A stretch of DNA of 64,000 nucleotides, from the NCBI GenBank assembly GCA_032158125.1, contig JASKOT010000023.1:124001-188000 (forward strand), read 5' to 3'. The translations under genes were made by a program, and so were the position numbers. The notes below the pieces were generated by a model that was not told the DNA's origin, did not search any database, and worked only from the letters and a program-made list of their open reading frames with translations. The DNA is from Papiliotrema nemorosa. Lineage: Eukaryota > Basidiomycota > Tremellomycetes > Tremellales > Rhynchogastremaceae. Below are positions 35,950-47,972 of the stretch, piece after piece (the first letter of the stretch is position 1; each line of letters begins with the position of its first letter).

Positions 35950-38798
35950 ATGCCTCCCAAATTCGATCTAAATTCTCCGGAAGTCAAAGAGCTCGTGGAG
36001 CTATTCACCAAAGTCGGCCTCACCTATAAAGCATCCACCGACCTTGTTCGTCAACCCAAATCTGCCACACCGTTCAAAGCGCTCGTAGAAGATTTTCAGC
36101 TAGCCAACGAATCGCACGACGAGAAGACTGCGAGCAATCTTGTCAAGCTCAGTGCTGGCTGTGCGAAGCTTGAACAGGGCGAGAAGGGCTATGCGGTTCA
36201 AAAAATACTGAACGGGGATCTGAAGACGGCTGATCAAGTAGCGGGTGAGCCAGCCAGATTTCTACGGGACCCGGCTCATGATCACAGCCGCAGTCAAATA
36301 CCTGGAGAAGAATCCCGCTGGAACACCCGTCGACGAAGTAGCATTCAATGAAGCGTGTGGAGTTGGTATGTTGGCCTATCCCAAAATGTTAGGCCTCGAC
36401 CTGATGGGCAGGAATCGTGATCACGCTTGCGGAACTGCCGGAACTCATAAGGGCATACATTTCATCCCTTCCTTCAGCGCCTGAGAGCTGGTCAAGCCTA
36501 GGTCCATTGCTCGGTGGGATCAAGAGCAGTGCTTCAAACCTGAAGTATGTTTGATCCATCTGTTCCGATACTTAGCCTGACGCATAGGTGGGCGAATGCT
36601 GTGGAGCTCAAGTCTAGTCTGGAAGCATACTTTACCAGCCTTTTCGGTACCAAAGAGGAAGCCGCAGCCAAGGCACGCGCCGAGGCTGCTTCGACTCCCA
36701 AACCCAAACCGGTCAGAGCCAAACCTGCCTCTTCAGCCATTGCAAGTTCTAGTACCGCCCCTGCTATCCCTACCAACATCTTTCAAGAGGGATTCTTGTC
36801 GGAATTCCACAAACCGGGAGAGAATCCTCAGATTGATCCCAAGTTGAAGGATCAACATCTAGAGTGGACAAAGGGTCAGGTTTACACGCGATTCCCTCCC
36901 GAGCCTAATGGGTACCTGCACATCGGTGAGTCGGTCTGTCTCTGATTCGAGCTGCGGACTGAAGAAATCAGGTCACGTTAAGGCTATCATGATTGATTTT
37001 GGTTACGCGAAATACCATGGCGGAAGGACATACTTGAGGTGAGTTCTGCGAGCGTTGGCCCGCCCAAAACTAACTCGTCCAGATACGACGATACCAACCC
37101 GGAAAAGGAAGAGGGCAGATTCTTCCAGTCCATCTTGGAGACTGTGCGGTGGCTTGGATTTGAGCCGTGGAAAATTACTTATTCATCCGACAACTTTGAC
37201 AAGCTGTACGAGCTCGCGGTGGAATTGATCAAACGAGGAAGGGGATATGTCTGCACATGCGATGGTGCGTCGCGTGGTACATGGAGAGCTCATGCCTAGC
37301 GGAGAAGATCAAGGAAGACCGGGGAGGAGGTAAAGGGAACCCTGTTCCGTGTCCGCATCGAGATAGACCGGTGGAGGAGTCGCTGGTCGAGTTTGAAAAG
37401 ATGAAGAATGGAGACTACCCTGAAAAGACGGCCTGTTTGCGGATGAAGATGGATCTCACCAGTGGCAACCCCTACATGTGGGACACTATCGCCTACCGGG
37501 TCAAGCTGGCTCCCCACCACCGGACAGGCGACAAATGGAGTGAGTGTCGAGTTGGCGGATGGTATCCGAGCTGACATGCAGAAATGTACCCCACATACGA
37601 TTTCACCCATTGTCTCTGTGATTCTTTCGAAAACATCTCTCACTCTCTCTGCACCACGGAATTCATCCCCGCTCGAGAATCGTACGAGTGGTTGTGCGAT
37701 GCTTTGACGGTGTACAAGCCTCGACAGTACGAGTTTGCTCGACTCAATCTGCAAGGCACCTTCTTGTCCAAGCGAAAAATTGCGCGATTGGTGGAAAAGG
37801 GCCACGTCAAGGATTGGGATGACCCACGACTGTACACCATAATCGCCCTGCGTCGACGTGGTATACCGCCTGGAGCACTATTGGCGTTTGTTAGTGAGCT
37901 CGGAGTGACCACTCAGGTGTCGACTACGGAGATCAAGAAGTTTGACAGTGTTATTCGAGGATACCTGGAGGATTCGGCACCGAGGTTGATGATGGTGCTC
38001 AACCCTGTCAAGCTGGTCATTACCAACGTTGCCGATGATTACCGTGTCCCCGTCGAGGTCCCGCTCCACCCCAAGGTTCCAGCTATGGGCACAATTACCA
38101 CGTCGTTCACCAAAGAAGTATATATTGACGCGGAAGATTTCCGAGAGGTCGATTCGGCGGATTACTTTAGGTTGGCGCCTGGAAAATCGGTCGGTCTGTT
38201 TAAAGCGCCCTTCCCCGTCACTTGCACTGGGTTCACCAAAGACCCCACCACTGGGGCTATCACCGAGGTTCAGTGCAAGCTGGAAGACGACGGGTCAGCC
38301 AAGAAGCCCAAAGCGTACATCCAATGGGTCAATGCGCCCGACGCAGTACACATTGACGAGGTCCGGTACTTCCACCCATTGTTCAAGACTGAACCTCCTC
38401 CAGCAGACTTCGAAGGTGACATCGATCCCAATTCCCTCACAGTGTACAAGAGCGCAGTCATTGAGCCTGCTTTCTATTCCGTCGCCAAGAAAGCAATGGG
38501 AGATGCTAAGAAGGATTCGGAGGAGAGAACGAAGAAGGCCAAGGCGGAGATGAGCAAGGATGAGGGATCCAAGGTCGGAGTTGAACATGCGGAAGATGAA
38601 CCAGTCGTAGAGGCTTCTGGATTGGTCGGACCGGAGAATGTTAGGTTCCAGGGTATGCGATTGGCCTACTTTACGCTGGATAGGGAGAGCAAGGTCAAGT
38701 GTCTGGATGAGGAGGGTGTGCAAGGGAAACAAGAGGGAGACAAGATCATTTTGAACAGGATCGTCAGTTTGAAGGAGGATACAGGGAAGAACGCGTAG
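35950..38798 (+). CDS. GLN4: cytosolic glutaminyl-tRNA synthetase
   Basis: Class I synthetase that charges tRNA-Gln. The ATG at 35950 starts the eukaryotic N-terminal helical domain ([20 protein letters not shown] ... [20 protein letters not shown] ... [16 protein letters not shown]). A Pro/Ala/Lys linker follows. The catalytic core has the HIGH motif as [13 protein letters not shown], then [46 protein letters not shown], and the KMSKR equivalent FLSKRKI. The anticodon-binding beta-barrel gives [15 protein letters not shown] near the end. A charged insert ([20 protein letters not shown]) interrupts the barrel. At least eight introns, one inside the HIGH motif. About 830 residues, normal for fungi. 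Confidence 0.95.
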
Positions 38799-39045
38799 GG
38801 TGAACCTAGAGTCTACCTCGATTCAAGTATTCTAGTCAGTAATGGTAACGAATGCCCACGCTCATGCAATTAACGGTTTTTGCATCACTGGACGTGGCCA
38901 AACGATGGACGTAGATGGCAGAATGTTGCAGATCTGTTTGCAGATTCAGGGGTATACGTTTGCATGGCGGGGATACCTTGTAGCACAATACACCGAGATC
39001 GAGAGCATGATACTCATTTAGAGGAAGGCGCCGAAGCTGGACTGC

Positions 39046-41243
39046 TCATCTGCGACCCGCGGCAGCTACTTTCGCCTCCAATTCCTTGAGCCTCTCCGCT
39101 GCTGCAGCTTTCTCATTTGCAGCCTAGGTATCAGCATGGTACGATCTCTTGCGGGATGTGGCTCACCTGTGAGATAGTGATGTATGCTCGAGTGGGTGAA
39201 CCCTCTCCCTTGTTCACCAACCTCTGATCGGACGCCTCATCCCAGTGCTTCTCGTTGTAGTCAAACACATTCCTCATCACGTTCAAAAACTATCGTCAGC
39301 CTTGCACGTCGACTGATGAAACACTCACCCTCTCAGTCTTGCAAAACTTGGGCACCGAGTCGGTAGCCATCAACCTAAAGATGTAGTTTTGGATCCGCTC
39401 GTACATCTTGACCAAGATTTGAAGTTGGCTTGCTTGAGCCGTGTTGGCTGCTGCTATATCTTGATTCTTGTTGTTTTCCTTGTACGCGTTCATTTGGTTG
39501 ATATGGTTGATTAACTCTGCTCGGAGCGCATGATCAATGTTCAACTCGCAAGGCGAGGCGGGCGCCAGATAGGCTGCGATCAGCATGAGCAGAAGCGGCA
39601 GATGAAATGTCTCACTGTTGTAGATGACAAAAGCCATGGCGTTCAGCTCGCTCTGATGCTTCTCCATGGCTTGATGAGACATGGTGCCCTTCTTTCCCGC
39701 CGCGACGGGGAGGGCAGTTGAAGAAGTGGTATTGAATTTCCTCTTGAAATCCTGAGTATCCAACCAAAATGCCAAGTTTTCCTCGCAGAAATTGTCCCGC
39801 AAGAATTCTCGGAACAACGATCGGAGTGCCGGTTCGTCCAGAATCTGCTTGAGACGGGCAGTGTGGCTATCCTTAGCATGCTCAGGCCCCGGAGAGTCTG
39901 ATCGTAGTTTCTCCTGAGCGCCTGCCCGGCTGATGGCGATAGGGGTGGAAGTGACACTGGCGTCATCGGTCGAGTGAGATGTTCGAGGCGCAGGAGATTT
40001 GGTAATGGTGGATGCAGAGTCGGAATGCAAGTTTGCCTTTGAGGGGTTGGTCCTTGGACTGAGACCTGGAATGTCCCATTTCGCAGCGATGAGACCCTCC
40101 TTGGTGATCTTGTATATGGCCTTGCTAGTCGCTCGGAAGTCTGCCTCGGCCTGGGATCAGCAATCATATTATGCTCCAAGCACTCACCATGGCGGCACCG
40201 GCACCACCTCCAGCTCCACCCGCTCTGGCAGTAAAGAGCATGTCGGTGTCCTTGGGTTTGCCCTTGTCCGAGTGTAGGGTGATGAATCCATATCTCACCA
40301 ACTGCGCCAGGACGTCTCCCGCCTCGTCCGGACCTGCCGCAGTGGTGAACTCGCACAACCAGTCGATTGCGCTCCACGCGTGGAAGGTGTAATCGTCCAA
40401 TGGCCCAGAACCTTTTCGTTCCGAGTTGGGAATGGGCGTCTTACGAAGCAGTAATCCTACAGCTCGATCAAACTCGGTACCTGGAGCAATGGCGGATTTG
40501 GCATACCATCGCGAATGGATTTGAGCGGTTATGTCGTCGTCGGAGAGAGCAGTAACATTGGGGGATGTACCGACGATTCGTCTCCAAATGACATTGGTAG
40601 TCGCAGGAGTAAAGATGATATCGTCGTCTGCTGATCGTCGCTCAATGTGTAGCAGCTTCATACACACCGGCTGGTCTGCAAAGAGTTTGACAACGTGATC
40701 TGCCGCGATACCGTTCTTGGTGATGAATCTCTCCAGGACGTGAAGACCCTTGGGAGTGACAATGTATACTCCTCGATCTTTAAAGGCGGTGTTGCCTAGA
40801 TCCGTGGCATTTTCCATCATTCGACCGTCCATGAAATGCTGACAGATGCCTTTAGCCATGTCGCGAGACATGGAAAAGGTGGTAGTAGTGGTAGTGGTGA
40901 TGATTCGTGTGGGGTCTTTTGGGTCGGCAGCTCGGTTGGACTGGGAGAATTTGAGGGAAGCGAGGTTGGAACATGCCTCGTCGCTATTGATCAGCTCCTG
41001 AAGGGGTGTGTATGTCTCTACGTACGTGGTGAAGGAGCTGGGATAGGATTTGAAGAAACTTCGGTGGGTATTCATGGGCATGGAGATGATCAGTGTGCAA
41101 AAGAGATCGATAGAATCCTATCATCAGTGACATTCCAGTTGACCAGTGGCAAGCACGTGTGAATGGGTTGAGAGACTCACCTTGATGAATGGGCGACCTC
41201 TTTTGGTCGTCTTCATCAAGTGGGAATGACCAGGGGGTGACAT
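39046..41243 (-). CDS. RGS protein with two DEP domains (Sst2/FlbA/Crg1 type)
   Basis: GTPase-activating protein that switches off a heterotrimeric G-alpha, typically in pheromone or nutrient signalling. Exon 1 (MSPPGHSHLMKTTKRGRPFI) joins DSIDLFCTLIISMPMNTH. DEP 1: MAKGICQHFMDGRMMENATD, GVYIVTPKGLHVLERF. DEP 2: FHAWSAIDWLCEFTT, DVLAQLVRYGFITLHSDKG. The RGS domain begins LRSLFREFLRDNFCEENLAF with WLDTQDFKRKF, and after a long internal loop ends FLNVMRNVFDYNEKHWDE, supplied by a separate exon. The C-terminus is a short coiled coil (AANEKAAAAERLKELEAKV). The DEP-DEP-RGS order is that of Sst2, FlbA and Cryptococcus Crg1; DEP domains in this group bind receptor tails. About 680 residues. Confidence 0.9.
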
Positions 41244-42172
41244 TGTAAGTCGAGCTGTACTGTGTAGGTTATCGAGGGGTAAGATGAGCCTTTGATATGG
41301 GTTGATGGTGCGTTGATGGGAGAAGAGACGTGGGTACAACAAGCAAAAGCTGCTAGGAGACGCTAGTGCAAATTGCCGAGACTGATTATGAGAGTAGGGG
41401 AATATGGTGGAGTGAAAAGTGGGCTGGACAGCTGGTCTATATGTCAATTTGAGTCGAGGCAGACGGGAGCCAGGGTGATAAGTCGAGAAGAAGAAGATGA
41501 TGGGGATGAGATATGGATGCGACGCAAAGGAGTCGAGGGGGGAAAGAGACGGGATGAGCTGTCAAAGGGGTTCGGCGGGGGGAAAGGGAGGTGTTTCATC
41601 CAGACCATGTCTGCGTCCACTCACTGTGTGTGTATGTCCTCCAGCTGCCGGCCTCAGAATATCCGCAGAGTGACCTTTCCTGTTCAAACTCGATATGACC
41701 AGAGCTTCCCCTTCCCGCTGATGCTGATGTGTCGTGAAAGCTGCCAATCAGCAATCGTTTTGAGAGTCTGCTCCTCAGTGAGAGCTCTGTGCGCATCAAG
41801 ACATGCCCACTCACCGATCAAGTCGGAACGCTTGTTTAGCCCGGCCGAGAGGTGTTCGGATCCCTCTGATGTCCGATGAAGCCTGCTACAGTGAAGAGGT
41901 CGCGTAGGGGTAGAGGAAAGCTGTCGATCAAGATACCAACTCTGTTAACAAGACAAGAACGATGATCTTCATTTTTAGCTTTTCGACATGCACATAGGCT
42001 GATGTCAGATGTCCTTGTCGATGGGACTGATGCATGCAGCATGTCGCAGAGGCGCGATGTACGAGGGGCAAGGAGAACAATAAGGAAGAATGTGAGGACA
42101 GAGTGTTTTGGGCATTTTTGATGTTTCATCGTGCCGATTATGGAAATTGCCCTGAAAAGAGGGGTCGGCCAC
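41244..42172. promoter_or_regulatory. RGS gene promoter and GH31 gene 3' region
   Basis: Both neighbours are on the minus strand. Nearly 930 bp without a supported gene; open frames such as 41373-41879 show no motif. Confidence 0.5.
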
Positions 42173-44826
42173 CTACAATGTCCACTCTATCCCTCTAGCT
42201 TCTCCTGCCTGTCGACTCTTGCCAGCGTTGGAGAGTGTATCCATGCCTACACCATTTCCGACTACAATGACCTCCAACATGGTGTCACCTGGCACACCGT
42301 CTACCTTGGCGCGAATCTTACCGCCCGAAATCGACAGTGTGGCTCTAAGCGTTTCGCCCTTTCCTCGGCAAATTGTGATGATATCGCCTTGCGTGCCGCT
42401 ACCGACGAGAATGGTCAGACCGCTGCTGCTCCAGCTTTGACTTATTCGGTGGTTTCCGTGGGCTATGAGCAGCGCATGACCAGGTCGAAGCAGAACAGGC
42501 AATGTGAGGTATCCGTGAGTCTCGGTGTGCCATCCGGTGGACTTCGACGAGCCGTCAAGAATGTTGACCCAATCACCGCCGGCTTCCGGTACAAAGTACT
42601 CTACAGTGTCTGTGTCGAAGACTGGTGCAACAAGAAGCTTGTCGCCAAACATGTATTGCGTGTCAAGGTTCCAGCAAGTGGGGTCATTCGCAAACTCCAA
42701 GAACATGGCACGCATCAGGGGTGTACCCTTGTCGGCGGCCTCCTGTGATAGATTCAAGTAATAAGGCTCGAGTCGATGCTTGAGCTTGGTGTATTTACTG
42801 AGCACCTGACAAGCTTCTTGCCCAAACAACCAAGGCACCCGGTAAGATCCCGAACCGTGAAGGCGGGAATGTGACGACAGTAGACCGAACGGGACCCATC
42901 GTTTATACACATCGGCTCCCGGAGTGACCATAGAGTGACCTCCAGAAACTCCCTCCGCTTTGAAGCCTCCTATATCGTGCGCCCAGTAAGCGTATCCGGA
43001 GAGCGTGAGGGAAAGTCCACCTCGAAGTGATTCGGCCATTCCGGTGAATTCCGAATCGCAATCTCCTCCCCAGTGTACGGGGAGTCGCTGACCGCCAACC
43101 GTCCCAGATCGCGCAAACAGACAGGCTTGATCTCTTCCTTTGACTCGTGTCAGGACATCCTGGACCGCTTTGTTGTACAGAAACGAGCTGAAATTTAGTG
43201 ATAGGCGATCATACCGGGGTGGACTCACTACTGGTTGCGCATCGCGACGGGATCAGAACCTTCAAAATACTTGACATCGTGCGTCGGGATCTTCTCCCCA
43301 AAATCAGTCTTGAAGCTGTCCACTCCGTCGATCACCAATTGCTCCAGGTAGTCCTGCCACCAAGCAACAGCCTTCGGGTTGGTCATGTCGACGTAGGCCA
43401 TACCCGCTTGCCAATCGTCACATTGGAAGGTGGTCCCGTTAAGTCGTTGCAAGAAATACCCCTTTGCATCCCCTTCTTCGAATATGCGGGATTCTTGCGC
43501 GACGTATGGGTTGATCCACACGCAGACTTTGATCCCTCGCTGATGGATCCGCTCCAGGAAACCTTTTGGGTCGGGGAAATTGATTGGGTCCCATCGGAAA
43601 CTACACCACTCGTGTGGAGGTGACCTGTACTTCAGCCAAGACCCGCGAAGACCTCGTACAACTCACCAGAAACAGTCAAAGTGCCAGACCGACAAGGGAA
43701 TGTCCTCCTTCTCCATCCGGTCGATTTGTGACATGACAGTTTTCTCGTCGTACTGAGTGAGGAAAGACGTAGACAGCCATAAGCCATATGACCAGTCTGG
43801 AGGAATGGGTGGTCGACCCGTCATGGCCGTGTATCGTTCCAAGATCTGCTTGGGAGAAGGACCGGCAATGATGTTGAATCGTATCCTTTCTCCCGCGATG
43901 GTAGTTTGCACTTTGGTCATTCTGTCGGACTGTACCTCAACCGAGAGAGATTCCGTATGGTCGTAGTAGACACCGTAGCCTTTGTTAGTCATGAAGAATG
44001 GAACGTTCTTGTAGCCTGGCTCATCAGCAAGGATCACATGGCCCCGAACAATGAGCGTACCGACACGGGAGCTGGTTCCGCCATCACCATTGGTGACCTC
44101 CACTTGCTGGCCATTCTTGATAAACGGACCAAACCTCTCCCCAAGTCCATGCACCTTTTCGCCCACACCCAGAGAGGTCGATACCGACATGAAGCTCTTT
44201 CGGGACTTGTCTGGTTGTCGATGGTACGGATCCTGTCCCCCCGTCACGCTATACTCCACTTCAAACACATCAGGTCGACAATTCTCGTCCAGGATCCATT
44301 GGAGGGATTCCTGGCCAATGGTAGTCAGCACCTTGCCTGAGGTTGAGTCGAAGAAAGTCGCCTTGAAAGAGGATGGTCGAGTATCAAGGGTCACGCCAAT
44401 ATTTCCAGAAGTGAGCGATGCCCCGACTACATGTCCTTCCTCCACGTCGAGCTCAACGGTCGACGAGGGAGAAGGTGGTGGTCCATCCGGGAACAGTTCG
44501 GGCCGGACCGTCTTGTATGCCGATTTCCCTCGAAAATGATACACGTCAAAGGAGACGACTCCTTCCATGGGTGAAGTGACATTGAGGGTGATGGTAGGTG
44601 GACCGAGGGTACCGCTAGGGTTGACTATCGCTTTGGTATGACATAGAGCTCGAATGAAGGACCCTTCACCGGTCGACGAGAGGGCTTTTCTTTCGGACGA
44701 GGGGACTTTGAGAGGGTGCCAGAATTGAGAATTTGGAGAGATCGAGGTTTCCAGCTTTCCGACTTCTGCTGCAGACTTGATAGTCACGCCTGACTTGCGT
44801 TGCCATACTCCATCTGTGAATCTCAT
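42173..44826 (-). CDS. GH31 alpha-xylosidase-like glycoside hydrolase
   Basis: Retaining glycosidase that likely removes alpha-xylose from xyloglucan-type oligosaccharides. The start is set at the ATG 44826 because MRFTDGVWQRKSGV matches the usual start of YicI-type alpha-xylosidases; the frame is open further upstream only through non-ATG codons. The N-terminal beta domain (VHGLGERFGPFIKNGQ) is followed by the catalytic barrel: PDWSYGLWLSTSF, IPLSVWHFDCFW, GIKVCVWINPYVAQ, and the nucleophile in VDSFKTDFGE. The acid/base aspartate is in VHWGGDCDSEF. HDIGGF and LSSHSRLHGSGSYRVPW are also family marks. No signal peptide is seen, so it may be cytosolic, acting after uptake. Two introns. About 850 residues, normal length. 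It stands in tandem with the GH36-like gene. Confidence 0.9.
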
Positions 44827-45373
44827 CCTGGAAGTGAGGTGTCGGGTCAAGAGTAGAGCGATACTCGCAGCACTCAAGTCAAGCTATCCTTATACCTAGC
44901 CAGCCTCCACCTCGTTCTGCAGCTCGTCATATGCGAGACATACCATAGTGGAGGCGGAGAAGGGGGTCGCTGCATTGACGGTTGAAACGCGCTGAACGGC
45001 GGATTGACGGTGTGTCGGAAACGGGGGCCGTCGATGCCGCTCTCGGCGAGTCGGCGTAGCTGTCTCCGATCCCACTTGCTTCCGCAGGTGGACATGATGT
45101 GGCGGGTAGTCATGGCCAGAGCCAGTCAAATCGCGTTCAGTCCGTCGCGGCTCACCAACGATGGCAGTAGTGGTATCAGGCGTGGTCGGGCTAGACCGCG
45201 GATTGGCAGGTCAATTCTGGCTCGGTGATAACCACTTGTATTCTTCTTGTCTCATGCCTTGGAGGATCACGTACAGTAGGTAGCCTGCATGACTGCATGA
45301 CCTTCTGTGACATTGCAATGCTTACTTAGTGGATCGAGTCTGTTGAGGGATGTGATGATACAACCGTCTACTC
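44827..45373. other. intergenic, GH36-like gene 3' end and GH31 promoter
   Basis: Short open frames on both strands without motifs. No regulatory element is obvious. Confidence 0.45.
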
Positions 45374-47518
45374 TCATGCACCGAAAAATACGATTGCAGC
45401 AGACACCTCGGTCGACTGGAGCGAGATTATTGCCCGACCTTGCTCATCGAACCTGACCTCTACCTGAGACTCATCCCCACAGACCACCTTGTACCGCTTG
45501 CACACCGACTCTGCTCGAGTGATCAGACTACCTCTTGCAGGTAGGATCCCCACATCGTGAGCGCCGCCCCAGAACTTTTCCAACTTGCGTCCGGTAAACA
45601 GCACCACGAGCCCCTCTCCAGAGGCGGGATCCACCTTGTCGTAAGTCTCGATCATCCCTCCAGGTTGCCCGACCCTATATATCCCCACTCGAGTCGAAGC
45701 CTCCCGAACCTTTCTGTAGAGCCCCAAAGCGTAATGGAGCTTTTCCCGTCCCGCGGTCGAGACACCCGCGATATCGCCCCAGATCCCTCCATGGCCCAAG
45801 ACAAGCGAGGCAATGCTGAGTAGCTGGTTATTTGCAGGAGCATCGTCCGGGAGGTAGTGAACCAGGAACAACGTACTTGGAATCCACCGATCATACTCCA
45901 ACCCGGTCCGACATACCCATCCTCGAGCCGGGCCAGGGTGGAAGAACAGGTTGATATTATCATATGTCGTCCCAAACTTCATGCTTTCCCTTCGATGAGC
46001 GATATGTGGGGTGTAGGTACTACGAGCATCGTTCGGAATGTCGTACTCCTGATAGTACGGCCCATTGTTGACCGAAAAGTACTTGCCAACCGACAGAAAC
46101 GCAAGACCGACACATCGAGCCGATTCGGTAACATCAAAATCGACAATCGCATTCGGTATCTCCTCCTGGAGCTTCTCGACAATTCGAGCCATATATATAG
46201 GTTGCAAGAAAGCATATCGATCCGCTCTTTCAGCAGGAGTCATACTCTCATTCCCGTGAGAGTGTCGATGATCGTCACAGCCATATTGTTCGATCGCATC
46301 CCATTTGAAATATGTCACCCCATACTCCTTGGCGCATCGGACGAGCTCTTCCGCAAAGTCATCGGCGTACGAGCTGACCAGGCAACATTCCGCCGATTCT
46401 TCCGTCTCCCATACTTCGCGAGTGGCCAGCGCTTCACCTCGCCACGTCATTCGATTCTGCTCATTCTTCTTGTATAGCGTAGACGAGAGAGCCGCAGTGG
46501 TAGGACCGAACCATAGACCCAGCTCAATCTTATGCGAGTCGAGTTTCGCCTTGATGGGTCCAAGGCCATTCGGGAACCGCTCTCGTGATGGTCTCCAATC
46601 CCCAGTATACTCGAACCATCCCACGTCCAGCACATACGTCTCGATCCCCATCGCTGCAGCAGCCTCAATCTCCTCCAAGATTTGTTTCTCGTTCATTGCC
46701 GTGAGAAACTGCCCGTGTTGCCATGAATGTACTCGTTCTTGGTTGTTCCATGTGTTGTAGAACACTTTTGGACTTCGCGAGGCGGGATGAGGGCAAAACC
46801 GTTCAAGGATGAAAGACCGGTAGACGTGTCTGAGATCATGCATGGTCCCAGGGAGGGAGACAAGCTGCATCCAGACAGTCTCGAAAGGCGTAGAGAGGGA
46901 GTGATTGTTATCGTAAGACCCTTTAAGACCGATGATCGAAACTCGATGTTCTTCCAACTGGAACGATAGGTAGGCGTCGGGCCATTGCGAACCGTGTTCG
47001 TACGCCAGCAGAGTCTGAATGTTTCCCTCGGAAGTTGAATTCGACCAAGTGAGGATGGGACCCATCGCTAGAGTCCTGTTTGTAAAGTCGTGCGGGAGTA
47101 GCTCGACCTCGCTCGGCATGTAACCGTGGTACAGCGAGCTATAGTCTGAGAGTCGGATCTCGGTCGCACTCTGCCCTTCAATTTCCAACCCAGCTAGATC
47201 CAGCACATCTTTGCCCTCTGGACGAGTAAGACGCCCTTGGCCAGAAACGATGTATCTGAAGCGAACGACGGGCGAGTCGGACAGCCGGATAATCAGACTG
47301 AGCTTGAGATTCGCATTCGAGCACTTGCCAGTGTACCTCTTCTCCAAGATGGTCTCGTTGATCTTCGTTTCGGACTCGAGCGCGAGCTTGCCGTAAAGAA
47401 CAGTGACCTGGTTGTCCAGGCAGATCCGAGGTGGGCTGACCGAGACGGAATGATCATCCCCCCCAGTGTATGTCCACAGGCAGTCGGGTGTCCCAGAGAT
47501 TTCGATGCGAGGTTGCAT
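45374..47518 (-). CDS. GH36-like alpha-galactosidase family protein, intronless
   Basis: Likely hydrolase of terminal alpha-galactosides. The start is the ATG at 47518 (MQPRIEISGTPDCLW); the frame is open upstream to a GTG only. An N-terminal beta-sandwich (YHGYMPSEVELLPHDFTNRT) precedes a barrel with FYNTWNNQ, ETYVLDVGWFEYTGDW, GLGPIKAKLDSHKIELGLWF and TYFKWDAIEQYG, whose KWD holds the expected nucleophile. The usual acid/base motif C-x-S-GGGR-x-D is not visible; the matching place reads DFDVTESARCVGLAFLSVG, so substrate or mechanism may differ from classical GH36. No signal peptide. 714 residues from one exon, rare in this intron-rich window. It shares a 454-bp promoter region with the sugar transporter. 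Confidence 0.82.
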   Translation of the reverse strand: MQPRIEISGTPDCLWTYTGGDDHSVSVSPPRICLDNQVTVLYGKLALESETKINETILEKRYTGKCSNANLKLSLIIRLSDSPVVRFRYIVSGQGRLTRPEGKDVLDLAGLEIEGQSATEIRLSDYSSLYHGYMPSEVELLPHDFTNRTLAMGPILTWSNSTSEGNIQTLLAYEHGSQWPDAYLSFQLEEHRVSIIGLKGSYDNNHSLSTPFETVWMQLVSLPGTMHDLRHVYRSFILERFCPHPASRSPKVFYNTWNNQERVHSWQHGQFLTAMNEKQILEEIEAAAAMGIETYVLDVGWFEYTGDWRPSRERFPNGLGPIKAKLDSHKIELGLWFGPTTAALSSTLYKKNEQNRMTWRGEALATREVWETEESAECCLVSSYADDFAEELVRCAKEYGVTYFKWDAIEQYGCDDHRHSHGNESMTPAERADRYAFLQPIYMARIVEKLQEEIPNAIVDFDVTESARCVGLAFLSVGKYFSVNNGPYYQEYDIPNDARSTYTPHIAHRRESMKFGTTYDNINLFFHPGPARGWVCRTGLEYDRWIPSTLFLVHYLPDDAPANNQLLSIASLVLGHGGIWGDIAGVSTAGREKLHYALGLYRKVREASTRVGIYRVGQPGGMIETYDKVDPASGEGLVVLFTGRKLEKFWGGAHDVGILPARGSLITRAESVCKRYKVVCGDESQVEVRFDEQGRAIISLQSTEVSAAIVFFGA

Positions 47519-47972
47519 CGCTTCGAGAATACCGCGAAGAGGTTGAAGAGAATCATCCTCACCTTGTCGCACTCTTCACCTTGTCAAAGGACGGACAATT
47601 CTCCTTGCGTATCGATCGTCGATTTCCAAAGTACAAACCGGACCGCCAGAAACCCGAACGACTAACCGTCCGAAAACGGACACGGCACGCCCCGACGCCG
47701 ACTTTATTTCCCTCTTCGGGGAAAACTATTCGGTGAAAGCTCAATGCGTCCGTTCCCGTGATGTCCACCGTCGTAGCTTGCCAGATCCTTTGAACCCGGA
47801 TTGTTAACGCCTGAGGCGGACCGTCGATGTCGTGGTCACCTGCACAAGTGTTCTGAGTGTGGCGACAGTCTACATAGCCGGGGTCCCGGCATGGGATTCT
47901 CCGACTGAGCACTATATATACGGTCGCCCCGCGTTGAAAACAGGTCAATCACCCCATTCCACACACGTCAAG
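47519..47972. promoter_or_regulatory. divergent promoter of GH36-like gene and sugar transporter
   Basis: It contains GTCCG-AAAA-CGGAC at 47668-47681, a perfect inverted CCG-N4-CGG pair of the kind bound by Zn2Cys6 dimers, and the palindrome GCCGGG-GT-CCCGGC at 47877-47890. A TATA-like ACTATATATA at 47911-47920 lies about 55 bp before the transporter ATG. Co-regulation of the cluster is inferred from this layout. Confidence 0.6.

Noticed and set aside
44827..44877. Upstream extension of the GH31 protein
   Set aside because: The longer frame begins with TTG, not ATG, and the ATG at 44826 gives the normal family start.
47519..47572. Upstream extension of the GH36-like protein
   Set aside because: It begins with GTG; the first ATG is 47518.
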